NCBI GenBank assembly: GCA_965200615.1 | Contig: OZ241377.1 | Coordinates: forward strand, 2,232,001-2,296,000 | Source: Bin5 sp965200615 | Lineage (GTDB): Bacteria; Chloroflexota; Anaerolineae; Caldilineales; Caldilineaceae | Direction of reading: 5' to 3' | DNA: 64,000 bases | Part shown: positions 43,751 to 52,358 of the stretch, one piece after another | Layout of the letters: each line of letters opens with the position of its first letter | Numbering within the stretch: the stretch's first letter is position 1 | Program-made: the position numbers and the translations under genes | Notes under the pieces: generated by a model | What the model was told of the DNA's origin: nothing | The model's input: the letters and a program-made list of their open reading frames with translations, nothing else | The model's database searches: none

Positions 43751-46399
43751 ATGAAACTTCTCTATCTTGCGATAGCCTATCTTGTGGGCGTAGCCGCCGG
43801 GCAGCTTCTCTGGCAGCAGGGATGGTTTGGCTGCGGCGCCGGCGGCCATCTCTGGATCGCGGCGCTGGCTCTCATTCCGATCTGTCTGTGGAGGGATGCC
43901 ATTGACGCTCCCCGGGCGGCAGAGCCTATGGTCTGGCCGGAGCCGGCGGGTTTTGTTCCGCCGCGCAGGACCCCCTCAGCCTGGCTTGTGGGTGGGATTT
44001 TGCTGGCAGGCATTTGCGGCGTCCTGCGTCTTGGTTCGCATCCTCCCCAGCCCTGTCTCGGGCCCACCGACCTGGCTTACTACAACGGCAACGAAGGGGA
44101 CGGTGGGAGCCGGCTGGTGACTGTAGACGGGTATGTGGCGAGCTACCCGGTCCTGAAAGAGGGCCGGCGGCGGCTGGACATTGAGGCGGAATACCTGGAG
44201 CTCGACGGCGAGAGGATAAGGGTCGACGGGCGCCTGCGACTACAGACGAATAGCGTACACCGTTTTCGCTACGGCGAAGGTGTGCGGGCGCGAGGCGAGC
44301 TGACGGAGCCGCCGGTCTTCGAGGGCTTTGATTACCGGGCCTACCTGGCGCGCAAAGAGATTCACAGCCTGATGCAGCGGGCAGGCGTCGAACCGCAGCC
44401 GGGCATGCTGCGCGGGACGCTTCTGCTGCGGTTCGTCTATGGCTTGCGTGATCGCGGCGAGAGGCTGCTGAACCGCCTGCTACCGGAGCCGTATGCGGCG
44501 CTGGCAAACGGGATGTTGCTGGGCATCGAAGCCGGCATTCCCGACGATCTGTACGAGAAGTTCAACCTCACGGGCACCAGCCACGTGATCGTGATCAGCG
44601 GCAGCAACGTGGCGCTGGTGACCGGTGTGCTGATGGCGCTGGGCATCAGGTTGTTTGGCAAGCGTGGCGCGTTGTGGCCGACCCTGGGCGGGCTTGCCCT
44701 GTACACGGTCCTGGTGGGTGGAGACGCCGCGGTCATGCGGGCGGCGTTGATGGGCGGCCTGTTTGTGGTGGCAACGGTGCTGGGGCGCCAGAGCACCGCG
44801 CTGGTAAGCCTGGCCGCGGCCTGCTGGGCGATGACGCTGTGGAATCCGCTCATGCTGTGGGATGTGGGCTTTCAGCTCAGCAGCGCGGCCACCGTCGGAC
44901 TGATCCTGATCGGACCTGCACTCACGGACAGCGCAACGTCACTATGGCACATGTTGGAGAAGGGCTTGCTGCGGAAGGGGCATGCGGCGGACGGTTCCCA
45001 GGCGGACTTTCTCATACCCAGGTCGTTTGGTGACCTGCTGCGGGACAGCCTCTTGATGACGATCGCGGCCAGCGTAACGACTTACCCTCTTATCGTCCAG
45101 TACTTTGGACGGCTCAGCCTGATCAGTCTGTTCACCAATGTGCTGATCGCGCCGGTGCAACCGTGGATAATGATATTTGGTGGCATGGGATTGATCGTGG
45201 GGTTGTCGGGCCTGGAGCAGATCGCTTACTACCTGCTATTTGTACCGTACGCCAGCCTGTGGTGGACGACGATGATCGTGAAATGGAACGCGACCTTCCA
45301 AGGCGGCAGCGTGGAGGTCGCCGCGTACGGGGGAGGCGCCATGGCTTTAACTTACGCCGCAATTCTGGGGTTGTACTGGCGGAAGTCGATAGCGGGATTT
45401 CTGGGGCGGATTGGGCACAGGGCTGTTAGATTTTCCACTGTGGAACACGGCGAAATCGCGGCCGGCCGGCAGTTGACACTCCTTGCGGGAGCGATGCCCA
45501 CCTGGGCGGTAGGCATCCTGGCGATGGCGGCCGGCCTGCTGTGGTGGCTGGCCTTGACGCAGCCGGACGGGCAACTCCACGTTTATTTCCTGGATGTTGG
45601 TCAGGGGGACGGGGTCTTTATCCAGACGCCCAGCGGGCGCCAGGTGTTGATTGACGGCGGGGATGACGGCCAGCAGCTGTTCGCTGAACTGGGCGCGGTT
45701 ATGCCGTTCTGGGACCGGCAGATCGATCAGGCGATCGTAACGCACCCTGACTGGGACCATATTGGCGGACAGATCGATTTGCCCGGCCGCTTCGAGCTCG
45801 GCCAGGCGATAATCAGCGAGAATGTGCGCTCTCACGAGGATTCACAGCTCTGGCTGGCGGCCCTGGATGCGGAGAATGTGCCGGTTGTGGGATTGCAGCA
45901 GGGCGCCTGGCTGGATCTTGGTGACGGGGTGGCGCTGTGGGCGCTTTGGCCACCGCGGGAAGAGACGTTGCGGGGGCTGGAAGAGGATGACAAGAACGAA
46001 CGGTCGCTGGTGCTGAAGCTGGTTTACGGCAGTTTTTCGGTGCTGTTGACGGGCGATGCCGGCCTGCCCAGCGAGGAGCGTCTGTTGCGCGAGGGTCAGC
46101 CTGTCGCCGCGCATGTGCTCAAGGTCGGGCATCACGGCAGCGAGCACAGCAGCAGCCCGGCGTTTGTCGAGGCGGTCGGCCCAAGTGTGGCGGTCATCCA
46201 GGTCGGCGCCGAGAACCGGTACGGTCATCCGGACCCGGAGGTGCTGGAGGTACTTGGCGGGCGTCTCGTATTGCGCAATGACAGGGAGGGGCGCGTCCAC
46301 ATCTGGAGTGACGGACGGCTGATGTGGATTGGGACGGAGAAGGGCGACGGAACCGAGTTGTTGGAATGGAGCGGCGCGGCGGATGACCAGGAGGGATGA
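43751..46399 (+). CDS. comEC: ComEC/Rec2-type DNA uptake channel
   Basis: An 882-residue polytopic membrane protein. An N-terminal helical part contains a soluble OB-like domain (about 115-220, GEGVRARGELTEPP). Then comes the competence core (about 245-500, with NGMLLGIEAGIPDDLYEKFN and TGTSHVIVISGSNVALVTGV). The C-terminal metallo-beta-lactamase domain (from about 613, VYFLDVGQGDGVFIQTPSG) has the metal motif THPDWDH near 663-669 and HHGSEHSSSP further on. It forms the inner-membrane channel for single-stranded DNA in natural transformation; the C-terminal domain may degrade one strand. The ATG at 43751 gives the usual short N-terminus before the first helix. It follows comEA on the same strand. 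Confidence 0.92.
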   Translation: MKLLYLAIAYLVGVAAGQLLWQQGWFGCGAGGHLWIAALALIPICLWRDAIDAPRAAEPMVWPEPAGFVPPRRTPSAWLVGGILLAGICGVLRLGSHPPQPCLGPTDLAYYNGNEGDGGSRLVTVDGYVASYPVLKEGRRRLDIEAEYLELDGERIRVDGRLRLQTNSVHRFRYGEGVRARGELTEPPVFEGFDYRAYLARKEIHSLMQRAGVEPQPGMLRGTLLLRFVYGLRDRGERLLNRLLPEPYAALANGMLLGIEAGIPDDLYEKFNLTGTSHVIVISGSNVALVTGVLMALGIRLFGKRGALWPTLGGLALYTVLVGGDAAVMRAALMGGLFVVATVLGRQSTALVSLAAACWAMTLWNPLMLWDVGFQLSSAATVGLILIGPALTDSATSLWHMLEKGLLRKGHAADGSQADFLIPRSFGDLLRDSLLMTIAASVTTYPLIVQYFGRLSLISLFTNVLIAPVQPWIMIFGGMGLIVGLSGLEQIAYYLLFVPYASLWWTTMIVKWNATFQGGSVEVAAYGGGAMALTYAAILGLYWRKSIAGFLGRIGHRAVRFSTVEHGEIAAGRQLTLLAGAMPTWAVGILAMAAGLLWWLALTQPDGQLHVYFLDVGQGDGVFIQTPSGRQVLIDGGDDGQQLFAELGAVMPFWDRQIDQAIVTHPDWDHIGGQIDLPGRFELGQAIISENVRSHEDSQLWLAALDAENVPVVGLQQGAWLDLGDGVALWALWPPREETLRGLEEDDKNERSLVLKLVYGSFSVLLTGDAGLPSEERLLREGQPVAAHVLKVGHHGSEHSSSPAFVEAVGPSVAVIQVGAENRYGHPDPEVLEVLGGRLVLRNDREGRVHIWSDGRLMWIGTEKGDGTELLEWSGAADDQEG

Positions 46400-46432
46400 G
46401 CTCCCCGACCCGGCTGCCCTTTCCCGACACGT

Positions 46433-46699
46433 CTAATTGAAGTGCTTTTCGAGCGCGTCTTCGATCCAAGTGCGACAAAGGTCGGACATGGTTGTTTCGT
46501 GGGCTGCGGCCAGCTGCTTGAACTGGCGATGCGTACTGTTGGGCAAAAGAACGACAAGGCGACGTATCTTCTCAGGCGTTTCCTCTATGCCCGTCTCCTT
46601 TTCTGACGGCAAGGCAGCCGTGCCATGGTCGATGTAGGATTCGACGTCTGCAGCCGGGTCAGTGTTGGGTCGTCTCAGATTGAAGCGGGTTTCAGACAT
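46433..46699 (-). CDS. Small ribbon-helix-helix protein (ParG/CopG-like)
   Basis: An 88-residue protein with a flexible N-terminal half (MSETRFNLRRPNTDPAADVE) and a C-terminal ribbon-helix-helix (KIRRLVVLLPNSTHRQFKQL, then TTMSDLCRTWIEDAL). The layout resembles ParG, but no ParA-like ATPase is adjacent. It may be an orphan antitoxin or local repressor. The open frame extends far upstream inside the next gene, but the ATG at 46699 is the natural start. It lies 13 bp below the metallo-hydrolase gene on the same strand, suggesting cotranscription. Confidence 0.65.
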   Translation of the reverse strand: MSETRFNLRRPNTDPAADVESYIDHGTAALPSEKETGIEETPEKIRRLVVLLPNSTHRQFKQLAAAHETTMSDLCRTWIEDALEKHFN

Positions 46700-46712
46700 T
46701 GCGCAAGTCAGT

Positions 46713-47600
46713 TTACTCCGGCCACGCCTCCTCCATAATCTCCGGCTCCACCGTCGCCCCGCGCGCGCCGGGGCGCAGGCGGCCGGTGACGACCTGGCTG
46801 TCGTGCTGGAAGACGAGTAGCGTGTTCTTTTCCTCGGCCTGCCGGCGCAGATTGCGTTTGCCCTCGATGCTGCGCATCGGTTCCAGGTCAAATGCCGGTA
46901 CCCACGCCAGCCGCTCCATGTGCGCGGCCCAGCTGCATGCGTCGCCCAAGAAGAGAAGCGATTCGCCGGCGTCCTCAACCCATACAACCTGCATGCTTTC
47001 AGTATGGCCCGGTACTGTAACCGAACGTACACCCGCCGCCAGTTTCAGATCGCCGTCTACAATCTCCAACTGGCCGGTGCGGCGCAGGGGGTCCCAGTTT
47101 TCGGGAAAGTAATGGCCGCGCGTGCGCTCATTGGGGAAGGATGCCTCGGCCAACTCCAGGCGCTGGATCAGGTAGCGGGCGTTGGGAAACGTGGGGACAA
47201 CCTCGCTCTCCGCATCGGAGGGATCAAGCAAGCGCGTGTTTCCGCCGCAATGGTCGGCGTGCAAATGCGTCAACAGCACGATATCGACATCCTCCGGACC
47301 GAAACCGACACGGCGCAGGTCGGCCTCCATACGCCGGCTGCTGTTATCCATGCCAAATTCAGTTCGATACTCGGCGGTAATCTTGTCCCCCTGGCCCGTG
47401 TCCACCAGGATCAACCCCGCCGGCGACTGCACCAGCAAGCAGCGCATCTGCGCCGGAATGCGATTCTTCTCGTCCGGGCGGATGATCCGCTCCCACAGAA
47501 CGCGCGGCACAAGACCAAAGAAACTTCCGCCATCGATCAGCTGCTGGCCGTCACTGACGATATGACACGGGATGGAACCGACCTGAAATGAGTATGGCAT
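46713..47600 (-). CDS. Metallo-beta-lactamase-fold hydrolase, copy A
   Basis: A 295-residue MBL-fold enzyme. The metal motif THLHADHCGG is followed by a conserved His in VTVPGHTES and an Asp in FLGDACSWAAH, so the dinuclear zinc site is complete. Overall form resembles lactonases and phosphotriesterase-like members (AHL lactonase, methyl parathion hydrolase), but the substrate is not known. By eye about four fifths of the residues match the adjacent copy B, which begins with the same MPYSFQ and has the same length. Confidence 0.87.
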   Translation of the reverse strand: MPYSFQVGSIPCHIVSDGQQLIDGGSFFGLVPRVLWERIIRPDEKNRIPAQMRCLLVQSPAGLILVDTGQGDKITAEYRTEFGMDNSSRRMEADLRRVGFGPEDVDIVLLTHLHADHCGGNTRLLDPSDAESEVVPTFPNARYLIQRLELAEASFPNERTRGHYFPENWDPLRRTGQLEIVDGDLKLAAGVRSVTVPGHTESMQVVWVEDAGESLLFLGDACSWAAHMERLAWVPAFDLEPMRSIEGKRNLRRQAEEKNTLLVFQHDSQVVTGRLRPGARGATVEPEIMEEAWPE

Positions 47601-47683
47601 TGGTTAGTCCTCAGAATCTGTCCGCCTGAAAACCTGTGAATTAATCTGAAAGCTGGTCCTTCACCTTGCAATACGGCCCAATA

Positions 47684-48571
47684 TCACTCCGGCCACGCCT
47701 CCTCCGTAATCTCCGTTTCCACCACGGGCCCGCGCGCGCCTGGCCGCAACCGTCCGGTCACGACCTGCCCGTCGTGCTGGAACACAAGCAGCGCATCCTT
47801 CTCCTCCGCCTCTCTGCGCAGATTGCGTTTGCCCTCGATGCTGCGCATCGGGTCGAGATCGAAGGACGGCACCCAGGCCAGCCGGTCCAGATGCGCGGCC
47901 CAGCTGCAGGCGTCTCCCAGGAAGAGCAGCGATTCCCCGGAATCCTCTACCCATACGACCTGGATGCTCTCGGTATGGCCCGGCACGGTTACCGTGCGGA
48001 CCCCCCTCGCCAGGGTCAGATCGCCGTCAACGAGCTTCAGCTGTCCTGAGCGGCGCAGCGGCTCCCAGTTGTTGGGGAAGTAGGTGCCGCGCGTGCGTTC
48101 ATTGGGGAAGGCGGCTTCAGCCATTTCGAGGCGCTGGATGAGATAGCGGGCGTTGGGGAAGGAGGGGACGGCCTCGCTCTCGGGATCAGCGGGATCGCTC
48201 CTGTGGGTGCAGCCGCCGGCGTGGTCGGCGTGCAGGTGCGTCATCAGTACGATATCGACATCTTCCGGGCTGAAGCCGACGCGGCGCAGGTCTGCGGCGA
48301 GGCGCCGGTTGCCGTCGTCCATGCCGAAGATGCGCCTCTCCTTGGCGGTGATTTTGTCGCCCTGGCCGGTGTCGACCAGGATCACGCCGGCGGATGATTC
48401 GATGAGCAGTGAGCGCATCTGCACGGGGATGCGGTTTTTGTCGTCGGGCCGGATGACCCGCTCCCAAAGGGCGCGAGGCACGAGACCGAAGAAGCCGCCG
48501 CCGTCGACCAGCTGGCGGCCGTCGCTTACGATGTGGCAGGGTATGGAACCGATCTGAAATGAGTATGGCAT
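47684..48571 (-). CDS. Metallo-beta-lactamase-fold hydrolase, copy B
   Basis: A 295-residue paralogue of copy A with metal motif THLHADHAGG, VTVPGHTES and FLGDACSWAAH. Most differences are conservative and lie in the region before and just after the metal motif (KERRIFGMDDGNRRL versus EYRTEFGMDNSSRRM), which often shapes the substrate pocket. The two genes are head-to-tail, 83 bp apart, with the RHH gene at the end of the series. A long stretch (48572-48848) upstream contains no gene. Confidence 0.87.
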   Translation of the reverse strand: MPYSFQIGSIPCHIVSDGRQLVDGGGFFGLVPRALWERVIRPDDKNRIPVQMRSLLIESSAGVILVDTGQGDKITAKERRIFGMDDGNRRLAADLRRVGFSPEDVDIVLMTHLHADHAGGCTHRSDPADPESEAVPSFPNARYLIQRLEMAEAAFPNERTRGTYFPNNWEPLRRSGQLKLVDGDLTLARGVRTVTVPGHTESIQVVWVEDSGESLLFLGDACSWAAHLDRLAWVPSFDLDPMRSIEGKRNLRREAEEKDALLVFQHDGQVVTGRLRPGARGPVVETEITEEAWPE

Positions 48572-48848
48572 GGTCCGTTGTAAGGATGTGATAGGTGTGT
48601 ATCAATAGTTTCGATGGAATGCAGTACATTGTGAGCCAATGCGGAGTATAGCACGGCCCGGCACTGTCCCCTACCATCGCCGGGTAAGTGTGGTCAGCTC
48701 GGACGCCCGCTGGAAACTTCCTGACTTGACATACATGGGCGCCCCTCCGCATACTTAAGCGCGTGAAAGGCTGTGAGGTCTTTGCGATTCCAGGTACAGC
48801 CCCGCGGTCAGCCAAGCGTCATCACGTTCTTGCCTAACGCATAGCAGA

Positions 48849-49643
48849 ATGGCACACAAACAGTTCTTTACCGGCGAACCCGCGCAAGTTCGCCCTCGCA
48901 AACTGGTGCAAGGGTTGGTCTTCGACTTTGACAATACGCTCGCCCGGCTCAACAAACCTCTGGATGAGCTGATGAACACAGGCGCGCAGACAGCCGTCGA
49001 CTACATGCGCTCGACGGGCATGACCGACCTGCCCGACGAGATTTCGGAGCATCTTGTCGAGGCGCGCATCTTCGCCGAGACAAAATCGGACGATGAGCAG
49101 GAGGAACACACTGCCGACGACACCTTGAGTTTTCTGTTGCAGTTCGTCGGTTATCCTGCTTCACGCATGAATGAGGAGGTCCTGCGCCGTGCGGTCGATC
49201 TCTTCTACGCGCCGGAGATGACGGCGTGGGAGCCGATGCCGGGCGCGATCGACCTGCTCCAGCAGTTGCGCGGCGAGGGTTTCCCCCTGGCCGTGATCGC
49301 CAACTACGCCAGCGATCGCATCTTCCAGCGCATTATCGACTATACCGGCCTTCGCGCCTACCTGGACGTCTGTCTGAGCAGCGCGGCGGTGGAGTGGCGC
49401 AAACCGGAGAAAGAGATCTACGATGCCGTCCTCAAGCGTTGGGACGCGGAGCCGTATGAGTTGGTCTGTGTCGGCGATAGCCTCAAGCATGACGTCGCCG
49501 GCGGGCAGGAGATCGGCGCACTCACTGTTCATTGCCGCATGATCCCGCTGGCCGAGGACCAACGGCTGGTGGACAGCATCAAGCCGGACGCGGTGATTGA
49601 GAAGCTGTCCGAACTGCCCGCCCTCATCGAAAAGTGGTGTTGA
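48849..49643 (+). CDS. HAD-superfamily hydrolase
   Basis: A 264-residue HAD phosphatase-like enzyme. Motif I is FDFDNTLARL (two Asp), motif II IANYAS, motif III VEWRKPEKEIYDAVL (Lys), and motif IV CVGDSLKHDVAGGQEIG. A helical cap (about 35-115) makes it a C1-type member. It likely dephosphorylates a small metabolite. It ends with TGA only 2 bases before the NUDIX gene start, so both are translated from one message. Confidence 0.87.
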   Translation: MAHKQFFTGEPAQVRPRKLVQGLVFDFDNTLARLNKPLDELMNTGAQTAVDYMRSTGMTDLPDEISEHLVEARIFAETKSDDEQEEHTADDTLSFLLQFVGYPASRMNEEVLRRAVDLFYAPEMTAWEPMPGAIDLLQQLRGEGFPLAVIANYASDRIFQRIIDYTGLRAYLDVCLSSAAVEWRKPEKEIYDAVLKRWDAEPYELVCVGDSLKHDVAGGQEIGALTVHCRMIPLAEDQRLVDSIKPDAVIEKLSELPALIEKWC

Positions 49644-49645
49644 GC

Positions 49646-50167
49646 ATGTGTAGCGACGAAGGCCCGCCGCGCGAAACCTTTCCTGTTACCGTCAGCCGCG
49701 AGTATCCGCCGGCGCCGCTGGTGGCGGTGGCTGCCGTCGTTGTCGACGGCGATGGACGTATCCTCATGGTCGAACGGGGCCGGCCGCCCTCGCAGGGAAT
49801 GTGGGCGTTGCCCGGCGGCCTGCTGGATCTGGGCGAGCCGGTGCGGGCCGGGGTTGCTCGTGAGGTGCGGGAGGAGACCGGCGCCGAGATCGAAATCGTT
49901 GATCTGGTGGACCTCTTCGAGCCGATTCATCGCGATGCGGCCGGACGCATTCGCTATCACTATGTCGTGATCGACTTCTGGGCCCACTACCGCGGGGGCG
50001 ACGTCGCGGCGGCCGACGACGTCGATGACGTCGCCTGGGTGTCGGTCACGGAGCTGGACGACCTGCCGATGGAAGAGGAGACGCGGCGGGTTGTTCGCAA
50101 GGCGCACGCTCGCTGGCGGCAGGCCAACGGGCGAAAAGACACCGCTCCCTCCTGGCGGTCGGGCTAG
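49646..50167 (+). CDS. NUDIX hydrolase
   Basis: A 173-residue NUDIX enzyme. The NUDIX box (Gx5Ex7REUxEExGU) is present as GGLLDLGEPVRAGVAREV followed by REETGAE, starting at about residue 54. It follows the typical entry LVAVAAVVVDGDGRILMVERG. It should hydrolyse a nucleoside diphosphate derivative such as ADP-ribose; the specificity is unknown. The ATG at 49646 is 2 bases after the HAD stop; upstream GTG codons overlap that gene. Confidence 0.9.
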   Translation: MCSDEGPPRETFPVTVSREYPPAPLVAVAAVVVDGDGRILMVERGRPPSQGMWALPGGLLDLGEPVRAGVAREVREETGAEIEIVDLVDLFEPIHRDAAGRIRYHYVVIDFWAHYRGGDVAAADDVDDVAWVSVTELDDLPMEEETRRVVRKAHARWRQANGRKDTAPSWRSG

Positions 50168-50284
50168 TCTCCCCTTTTTCCTGCGGTTCCCAGTCGTTCC
50201 TCCCGCAGAAAACAGGGCTCCGGGCGCAGCGGGCCGCCCTTCCCGAGTTCCACGCTGCCGCTGTCCTGTGGGCGCAGACCTCAA

Positions 50285-52207
50285 TCAGCCAAATAGCGCC
50301 CGCGCCTCATGCAGATGGTCGAATGTGCCGACCAGCGTGAGGTGGTCGCCGTATTCCAGCTGCGTGTTTCCGCGCGGCACGATGAATTCCCCGGCGCGGC
50401 GAATCGAGAGAATGAGTACGTCACCCGGCAGCTGGAGCTCGCGCAGAGCCTTGTCGCCGTAGTCGTGATTGTGTACCCAGACTTCGGACACCTCTTTGTT
50501 GTCGTCCGTACGAGTCAGCAGTTCGTAGATGTCCGGATTGCGGGCCAGCAGGCTGAGAAGCGCGGCCTGGTCCAGCGATGGGTTGAAGACGGTCACGTTG
50601 AGTGTTTCGAACTCCACAAGCCGGTTGGTTTCCCTTACAAGGGTCACGATGTGGTCAATGCCGTAGCGGGTGCGGGCCACGTGGCAGACGTGCCGGTTGC
50701 GGTCTGTGTCGCTGAGGGTGACGACCACCGTTTCTGCGAGATCGAGGCGCCCGGCAAGTTCCTCCTTTTTATCGTCGATACTGGCGTGCAGGACCTCAAT
50801 GCCTTCGGATATTCGTTGCCGCGCTCTGGCAATCAGACTCTCATCTGCGTCGACGAGAACGACCAACTCGTGGTGCCCCAGCAGCTGTTCAGCGACCTGG
50901 AGTCCGAGCCGTTCCGCGCCGAACACAACGATCGGCCGCTGCGTAGTGGCGGTGGTGCGCGGGACGATTCGGTTGAAGATCAAGGGAGCGGCGGTGACGG
51001 TGACGATGGCAACCAGGATGATCATCGTGTTGACCGATTCGCTGATGATTCCCAGGTTCAGGCCGATGGCCGAGGCCGCGACGATCAGTGAGAGGCGCGA
51101 CGAGAGAAGAAAGCCGGCTGAAAACGTTTCGCGCCAGCTGAACTGCAGACGGAACAGCAGGGCCGGCAGGAGTTTGACCAAAAAGGCGGCCAGCACCAGG
51201 AACGGCAGCAGAATCAAAGCATCGGTTGACCCGATCAAGGCCCCCAGATTGAAATCCACACCCACCATGATGAAAAAGATAGGGATGAAGAAGCCGAAGC
51301 CGACCGCTTCCAACTGGTGCATCGCCTCCAGATCTTCACGGGTGGAGAGCAGAGACAGCATGGCCCCGGCGATGAAGGCACCCAAAATAATCTCCGCGCC
51401 CAGCACCTCTGCCAGCACCACAAAAAGCAACATGATTGTAAAGGCCCCGCGAATCTTGATGCGGGCGGTGGTGTGGCTGAGGTCCTCCAACGTGCGGCGC
51501 AAGGATTCGAACCGGTTCAGAGAAACGATTCCCAAGCGGTAGAGAAGGAAGAAGAAGACGAAGAGCAGGCTGATCAGAAGGATGTCGAGGGTCAGTCCGT
51601 GGGAAACTGTGGCAATGACCACGGTGATCAGGAGCATTGTGGCGAAGTCAGCGACGAGGGCGGCGATCAGGATCGTCTGCCCGAAGCGGCCGCGGATGAG
51701 CTCCTGCTCCTTGAGCACCGGCATGACCACGCCCAGCGACGTTGTCGACATGATCAGCGCCATCATCCAGGGACTGCTGACCAGACCCACCTGCAAGAGC
51801 CCAAAGCCGACGATGGCAGAAAGAGCCAAGGTCAGAATGAAGCCCATCAGGCTGATGGAAAGCGGGCCGAAAGCGCGGCGGTCGCGGCCTTCCCTCGACG
51901 TGAGGTCTGTGCGCGCGCTGCCGCCGCGAGCGACGCCGGGCAACTCAACGTTCAAATTGGCGAAGTCGATCTCCATGCCGGCGAGGAACATCAGGAAGAC
52001 GAAGCCGAACTCCGCCAAAAGCGTGAGCAGCTGGTCTTCGTGGGTCACCCAGCCGAAACCGCTGCTGCCTACGACGATCCCCGCCAGGATTTCGCCCACG
52101 ACGATTGGCAGCTGCAGCCGTTCAAAGCGCGTCAGCAGCAGCGGCACGATGAATGCCAGGGAGATGACGATTAGGAGGGGCGTAAACGATCCTGCGATCT
52201 CTTCCAT
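50285..52207 (-). CDS. CPA2 cation:proton antiporter with TrkA-N/TrkA-C domains (KefB-like)
   Basis: A 640-residue protein. Residues 1-400 are a Na+/H+-exchanger membrane domain with about 12 helices (GEILAGIVVGSSGFGW, FLMFLAGMEIDF). A basic loop interrupts it near 95-115. Residues about 415-540 are a Rossmann-type TrkA-N domain (RPIVVFGAERLGLQVAEQL, with VVLVDADES). The end (about 555-640) is TrkA-C (LPGDVLILSIRR, YGDHLTLVGT). It should exchange K+ or Na+ for H+ under control of a bound nucleotide. It is divergent from recD2. Confidence 0.9.
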   Translation of the reverse strand: MEEIAGSFTPLLIVISLAFIVPLLLTRFERLQLPIVVGEILAGIVVGSSGFGWVTHEDQLLTLLAEFGFVFLMFLAGMEIDFANLNVELPGVARGGSARTDLTSREGRDRRAFGPLSISLMGFILTLALSAIVGFGLLQVGLVSSPWMMALIMSTTSLGVVMPVLKEQELIRGRFGQTILIAALVADFATMLLITVVIATVSHGLTLDILLISLLFVFFFLLYRLGIVSLNRFESLRRTLEDLSHTTARIKIRGAFTIMLLFVVLAEVLGAEIILGAFIAGAMLSLLSTREDLEAMHQLEAVGFGFFIPIFFIMVGVDFNLGALIGSTDALILLPFLVLAAFLVKLLPALLFRLQFSWRETFSAGFLLSSRLSLIVAASAIGLNLGIISESVNTMIILVAIVTVTAAPLIFNRIVPRTTATTQRPIVVFGAERLGLQVAEQLLGHHELVVLVDADESLIARARQRISEGIEVLHASIDDKKEELAGRLDLAETVVVTLSDTDRNRHVCHVARTRYGIDHIVTLVRETNRLVEFETLNVTVFNPSLDQAALLSLLARNPDIYELLTRTDDNKEVSEVWVHNHDYGDKALRELQLPGDVLILSIRRAGEFIVPRGNTQLEYGDHLTLVGTFDHLHEARALFG

Positions 52208-52358
52208 TGGGAATTCGCGGTGGTCCTGCTTCCGGTCTTGATCTGTAAAGGGGGCCGGTGGAATGCGCTTCCACTACAAGGTGGAACTGCCCCGCGGGGC
52301 CCGCAGCTTTAGTTGGCGCGGTTTGATCGGGCTATACCATTCTGTTACCCTAACATCC

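Noticed and set aside
50180..50215. CTGCGG...CCGCAG hairpin between the NUDIX and antiporter genes as terminator
   Set aside because: The loop is long and no U tract follows on either strand.
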